Assembly: GCF_945859705.1 (NCBI RefSeq)
Contig: NC_079137.1
Coordinates: 79,691,150-79,755,149 of the forward strand
Reading direction: 5' to 3'
Origin: Episyrphus balteatus
Taxonomy: Eukaryota; Arthropoda; Insecta; Diptera; Syrphidae
Length of the DNA stretch: 64,000 nt
Shown piece by piece: positions 58,561-64,000 of this stretch. A model generated the notes under the pieces. It did not search any database. It was given only the letters and a program-made list of their open reading frames with translations, and was not told the origin of the DNA. The translations under genes were made by a program, and so were the position numbers. Position 1 is the first letter of the stretch. Every line of letters starts with the position of its first letter.

Positions 58561-59997
58561 TGGCTGCATTCAGCAGAGTGAACGTCCAACTTGTTGTTCA
58601 AATATTTATTTTATTATTTATTGTTTTTTCTCTCATAATTACACTGAAAAGAGATAAAATTTAATTCACTAATTTGTCGTCGTTATAGGTTTACATGTGT
58701 GGAGATAGTGTGGTGGTAAGCCAAAGTTTGTGTGTAGAGAGTAGTTGCGTTCAAGCGGGAGGAGAAATTAATAAAACTCTACTCTGATGGTTACGTTCAG
58801 TGGGTTAAAAGGCAGTAATCCAAATGTTAGCACTACCACATGTTATGTGGGTGTGGGCGGGTGTGTTGGTAGGGTTTTGTTGGAGTGGATATCTATCTAT
58901 CTAACTAAAATCTAGGTATACCGTTATATTGAATCAGTTTTCAAATTGCGGACGGAGTTAGTTTCGCCTTTCGCCGACCGAAATGTGTTTGCTAAAGTGT
59001 GGTGATTGTTGGGCCACTTGAAATGGGTTGTGCGGTTCAGCTTGTTGATTTTGATATACACCTACTTGAAATATAAAAGTGAGTGAGTGAGAGAGAGGAA
59101 TTGAGGAGAGGATGCTGCTGTAAAAAAAAGGTTAACCTAGTTCTGTTTGTTTTCATAAACTTTCAATCGGGATATAGTTTTTTTTTGGTTGCTCTCTCTG
59201 CCACACTTGGAGTGGATGCTTATATTTTTTGTTGTTGTTGTATTTACTGTGAAGTAGGCCGGTAGGTAAAAATTCAGTTTTTTTGGCAAAAATGAATGCC
59301 TCTTATGGTCTTTTCCTGTAGATAGAGTTTGTTTGTAATTTTTTAAGGTTGTTAGTAGGAAAAAAAGACTTTGCTGCGTTCAACAAGCCAGAGAAATGTA
59401 ATTTGTTGAACAAAAATCATATGGTTGATGAGGATCTACCTACATCTCTATATTTTTTTTTTTTTAAGTTGAGTGTGTTTTATATGTCAGAAATTTATAA
59501 GGCCAGGTGAGTATCGCATATAAATCACTGAGCAAGATGAATTGGATTCAAATGAACACTTTGAAGGTAATAAATTGAAACCTTAGTTATCTTTATTGGG
59601 TTGCTCGGGATTTATAGTTTGGAAAACAAAGAGGGTTTTTCTTAGAAGCATTTTGGAGATTTATTTAGGACCTTTATTGATTTAAATGGAAGATTAGAGA
59701 ACCAATTATTGGGTTTTAATCCAATTAACGAATTTAAAATAACCTTTAAAATTTTTGAAAAAAGAAAATAAAAAGAACATTTGAAAATATATGGCATTTT
59801 TCCAAATTAGTAACATGTAGTTTTCTTGGAGTATTTTGTTTGCTACACGTGTAAGTAAACAAATTCCACACCTGAACGTTGACGTTCCGGTTTGTATTTT
59901 TTTTTTTCATGCAAAAACATCATAGTAATCGAAGAATTTTAAGAACACAAACATGAGTAGAAAATGTACTATGTTTTTCTGGTTGAGTACAATTCGA
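58561..59997. other. Non-coding stretch, nothing recognised
   Basis: Moderately complex to AT-rich with GAGTGAGT/GAGAGA tracts around 59079-59100 and long T runs. No gene or repeat identified. Confidence 0.45.
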
Positions 59998-60240
59998 AAT
60001 GGGTAAATCGCAGCAAAAATTAGTAAATCGCAAGCGATTCTGGAAAATCGTAAATTGCTACCGAAAATGGCAGGTCGTTGCCGAAATCGATAAATCGCAG
60101 GGAAACACGGTAAATTACAGCTAAACGTAATAAATCGTAGGTGGAACCTTTGAATTGCACGAGACCCTTAAAAAATCGCTGCCGATTTTGGTAAACTTCA
60201 GTCGATACAGCTTAATGACAGCCGATACTAGTGAATTTAT
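59998..60240 (+). repeat. Diverged array of ~21-bp GGTAAATCGCAGCCGAAAA units
   Basis: About eleven degenerate copies, e.g. GGGTAAATCGCAGCAAAAAT, AGTAAATCGCAAGCGATTCT, GATAAATCGCAGGGAAACAC, CGGTAAATTACAGCTAAACG. The same unit in reverse complement forms the array at 63805-64000. A 164-codon open frame begins inside this array (60155) and runs to 60649; it is probably fortuitous. Confidence 0.8.
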
Positions 60241-63200
60241 AGAAACAAAGTGTAATTTACATAAAGGTAAAATAAAGAAAAACGGTTATGAAGTTCTACT
60301 TCATTCGATATGTTCCGTACCTTGTGAAAGTCCTAAATTCCAACAAAAACAATACAAAAAAGAACGTATGTATAAAATACATAGAACGAAAAAAAAAACA
60401 CATACCCGTGTTGGGCGCCATTTAAATTATCTTCCAAATTTTTACACACCCAACTCGATCTACTTAATATTTTTATCATCATCACTTCCTTCTCCTATAC
60501 TTTCTAAACTTGAATCTAGCATCATTCTCTGGTGTAATGAAAAAATCATCCATGCAAAAAGCAATGAAAAACTTCTATCCTCCATTCGAAAAACGACATA
60601 CCTACTACATAATATAATAAAGGCGCTTCTTCCTCCAGAAAACAATTGATAATTGTACTTAACTCAATTAAACTCTTGAAGCACATTCAAATTATCTTTT
60701 AATGGGTTAAAGATGAGCTCAGCGAAAATATTAATTACACCTACTTTAAGTTCGTGTCACATGTACTGAACGAACACATCCCCACATATATGACAGAAAT
60801 CCCACTCTCATTTTCCATCTATACTATATTCAAGGCTTTACTCAAAAATGAACAAACTTTTTTGATAATAAGCTCAGAGGGGTTTTGAGTTGGTAGTCAC
60901 AAACAGTGGGACAATTTGACTTCAACTTTCTTTCGAATTAAAGTGCTTCATTTTCGAAAAACTGTACAAATTGCAAATTACAAATTCGAAATTATATTTT
61001 TTACAAAGATGATCGAGTAATTTGTTCGAAAACAGTAGTTCGTTGATTAGTTATTCCAATTTGACCGTTTCAAAATTCCAATAGTACATGAATGCACGAA
61101 GTTTTCGAATATAAATATTCGAATATTTATTCGAAAACTAAGATAGGTTTACATTTTTGGTTATTTTTATAATTCAAACTCAGACTAATATTGTATCTAT
61201 ATTTTTCGAAAACCTTAAGGAGTGTTCGAACATATGTTGTCGAAAAAGTTGTTCGAAACGGAGATTGTCTTGCATTTTTGGTTATTTTTATAATTTATGT
61301 TTAAACTGCATTTTGACTGATATTTTTCGAAAATCTTTAGGAGTGTTGGAAATCATGTATAGTTCGAAAATTCTCATGTTGTATAAAATGTTCAAAAATT
61401 GTTCTTTCGAAATTTCGAATAGGTACTGAAGTTTGTCAAATTTAAGTCCTTAAACCAATTTATCTACCTTCCAGCCCCACTGTACATCATCGTCTTTTTG
61501 TTGTATCACTGTGATAGGAAGAGAAATTAAGGAAGTTCTTTGGAAAAAGGGAATTCACTGCTTTCAATCCAGCGTTTTGTTGAGTATATAGGGAACGTTT
61601 TCATTTTTTTGCCTCTCGCTCTCTTTTGTAAACGCAAAGTCATGTAATATATAAATGGGTGACATAGGATTTGCATATATTTCATGAGACTTTCGCTGAT
61701 TAAATACGTGCACATGCAAACACAATAGAAAAGCTTTTCAAAAAAAAAAAAAACATAACAAGTCAAGAGAACTGAAAAACAAGCCAGAAAAAAAAAAAAA
61801 CAAAAACACTCCCATCTTCAAGTCTCCTTTGCAATTAATTTTCTTCCTTTTTTTGTGCGTTCTTCTTCTTCTTCTTCCAAGGGTAATTAGAAAGCTTAAT
61901 TAAGTTAACGTCTTAAGCACTCACAAGGGGGCGACGCCAACGCCGACGATGACTCTATGCGGTTAGCCATCCTAATAGGATTTCTAACAAATGATTGAGG
62001 ATTTCATATAAATTGAGGGATAAATTCCCTCAAGTAATAATTTCGCCTTAAAGAGAAGAACCTTTCCCGATCCCCAACAAGACAAGAGGGTTTTTATTCT
62101 TTCCTTATCATTTCTGTCGTTGAGACCCATACTCTCATTCTCAACAGAAAAATCCCCTCAGATATATGTATATAGAAATGTTGTAACAGGAAACCCTGCT
62201 GACGGACGACTACGGACGACACCGGTGACGACGATGTAGAAATTCTGACAGTCGAAGCATATCTCCTATACGTTCTTCTTCTGCTTGTACAGATTCGGAC
62301 GGAAAATTGGAGTATTTCACACACATTGACCATTGTCAAAGTGTCGTTGTCGTCCTCTTCTTGCCAGTCCGTCCGGTTGTCAGTATTCGCTTCGATTGTT
62401 CTTAACACCACCGCACCACATCACTACCGCCTGGTATTTTCTGAGAATGTTATCCTCAGGACATTCCGCACAGATCCACATTTTGCTTCTCTTTATTCTA
62501 TACTTGGAATTTCTGTTCTGCTGATGCTTTTGTGTATCTCTTAATGTCTCCACAAACAGAGCTAGAGCATATCAGCATTGCCATGCCACCTGGCGGTGGT
62601 GGTGAGTAGTATGTTAGCTGGGTTTGTCATGATGGTCTTAGAGTTTGGACCATTTGACATATTGAATAAAATGAAACATAGAACTCATTGTGTATTGTGA
62701 GTTTATCATTTGAGATATTTGCGGGACACCTATCGCTGATGGAGAGATATCTTCCGTTCCTGCTGATGCAGCTGCAATAGGATATTGCAGTTTTTGAAGT
62801 TTCTCTATTTCAGATTATGTTGTGTTATCTATTGTATTTGTATGTGTGTCATGTTAGGACTCGATGGGATGACAGATTTATGCGAATAAAAGTGGCTTTG
62901 CAGGTCTTTTTCTGGGCTCTTGTCTCTCTCCATTGCGTCTATGGTATGTGGCTGTCATTTGCTCTGTCAGCTGATGCCATTTTATGTTCCAATGTTGTTG
63001 TTCGGGAATACATATATCTACTCTATGCTAGTGACGCGTTTTTGTGGTTCTCCATCGCTGTGTGATTCGTATATACACTCGTTCGACCAATAAATGACAC
63101 CGTCCTGCATTTTGGAGACTATATATGCGAGTATAGAAAACCTAATTCTTTTGTGTCGTCTCTGCAAATGTCCGGTGAATTTGGCATTGATGGCGGTAAT

Positions 63201-63804
63201 GGTGGTGGTGGTGGCGCTGGTCACGCTCTGGACAGACACGAAACTGTGTGTGGACAGATGAAAACATGGCTGCACTGAGATGGAAGCTTTATAGAAGTAC
63301 GTACAATGCACGCGTAGTTTTTCATCTAGCTTGATCATTGGTTTTGTGGATTGTGTGTGTGTGAGTGTGTGGTGTGCATTCGATGATGAATACCACGCGT
63401 GCTAAGTTTCCGGGATGTGCTTGGGCATGGTTGTTCAGTTTGACGTTTTTCTTTTTTTCTTTTTTGAAACGGGTTTTTGTGGTTGTCGGGTGTTTATGTT
63501 CTGTCGAAAGAGTTTGTTCAACAATCAGTCACTTCTTTATCTCTAATTGAGGGTTGCTGTCATTAATTTATAAGATAAACAGACTGGACAGGGCTGTCAA
63601 TTAGTCAAAAGTGGGTTTGATGCGTTTTAATCAAATACACAAATCATATCGAACGGTTCTCTGAACTTTATGATAAAAGAAAAAAATAAATCGAAAGCTA
63701 AACAAAACATTGACTTGAGAGAACTCTAAAAGAGTATATTTATGGGCTTGGGCATGAAAGTCAACCAAACATTAGAACCAGCCGTCTGTTACGAGGTTTC
63801 TCTG
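60241..63804. other. Interval between two inverted arrays; no gene recognised
   Basis: Holds the 61.1-kb repeat and, from about 61.9 to 63.6 kb, GC-richer complex sequence with GACGACGACG and TCTTCTTCT runs. Opposing frames here (up to 106 codons on minus) show no domain. Whether the interval is a single element bounded by the arrays cannot be decided from this window. Confidence 0.35.
60930..61430. repeat. TTCGAA-rich segment with two ~121-bp tandem units
   Basis: CATTTTTGGTTATTTTTATA recurs at 61152 and 61273 (period 121), each followed by TATTTTTCGAAAA.CTTNAGGAGTGTT. The surrounding 500 bp contains a dozen or so TTCGAA or TTCGAAA words, including ATTCGAATATTTATTCGAAA near 61122-61141. Confidence 0.7.
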
Positions 63805-64000
63805 TAATTTACCAATTTCAGCCACAATTTACCAGTTTTGGCAGCGATTTACCATAATCGGCTATAAATTAATACAATCGGCTGCGATTTACCAGTATCA
63901 ATTACAATTCACCATGTTTCGGTTACGACTTATCAATTTCGGTTGTGATTAACCATGATCGGCTGCAATTCAACAAGTTCACTTTGCAATTAAGGTTTAC
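63805..64000 (-). repeat. Diverged array of ~20-21-bp units, inverted relative to 59998-60240
   Basis: About ten units such as ATTTACCAGTTTTGGCAGCG, ATTTACCATAATCGGCTATA, ATTCACCATGTTTCGGTTAC, ATTAACCATGATCGGCTGCA. In reverse complement these read GGTAAATCGC.GCCGAAA, the unit of the 60-kb array. The array runs off the window end. Confidence 0.85.

Noticed and set aside
60155..60649. Longest open frame (164 codons, plus strand)
   Set aside because: It begins inside a degenerate 21-bp repeat array, has a Lys/Ser/Ile-rich translation typical of AT-rich chance frames, and shows no domain, signal or splice context.
1..64000. CRISPR array
   Set aside because: Tandem arrays here have no constant spacer-repeat pattern and the DNA is eukaryotic.

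Overview
This is AT-rich, eukaryotic, almost entirely non-coding DNA. Long homopolymer runs, no dense gene packing, LINE relics, TA-, TTAA-, TAA- and 8-bp-duplicating DNA transposons, and GTT/GAC/CATCAT-type simple repeats point to an insect, most likely a fly (Diptera). That assignment is inference. I found no host protein-coding gene, rRNA, CRISPR array or bacterial-style feature. The open frames are short (the longest is 164 codons) and look like chance frames. The window is best read as intergenic or long-intron sequence hosting many nested transposable elements.

Layout. 1-8 kb: mostly unannotated, with a 5'-truncated LINE tail (about 2.93-3.26 kb), a 312-bp near-perfect palindrome (3.7-4.0 kb) and a GC-richer block near 5.8-6.1 kb. 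8.1-16 kb is dense: a 233-bp TIR element, a decayed Tc1-like transposon with an inverted duplication of its 5' part, a 1.36-kb palindrome with ~98% similar 650-bp arms, a hAT-type element with a perfect 8-bp target duplication, a TIR element carrying a tRNA-Ser-like sequence and interrupted by a microsatellite-bearing Helentron/DINE-like element, then a degenerate tandem array. 19.4-25.6 kb: a 2.78-kb TA-flanked element inserted in the second unit of a tandem repeat, second copies of the DINE-like and tRNA-bearing elements, and a second CTGAAGA...GAAACG motif.

28.8-37 kb: diverged GGGGGCG-containing repeats, a minus-strand reverse-transcriptase relic (31.3-32.1 kb) with FADD still readable, a TA-flanked MITE and a TTAA-flanked piggyBac-type MITE. 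38.7-45.4 kb: an ACCGACTTCC-ended repeat, two minisatellites with dimeric structure, a 138-bp perfect-TIR MITE and a 1.1-kb TAA-flanked Harbinger-like element rich in the palindrome GTCAACGCGTTGAC. 45-64 kb: quieter, possibly host regulatory sequence, with further arrays at 52.4, 56.2, 61.1 kb and an inverted pair of ~21-bp-unit arrays at 60.0 and 63.8 kb.

The strongest observations are element boundaries supported by target duplications or by an uninterrupted sister copy, and the two copies of a palindromic TIR element carrying a Pol III-type tRNA-Ser-like head. No genes can be said to work together here; the biology is that of nested mobile DNA.
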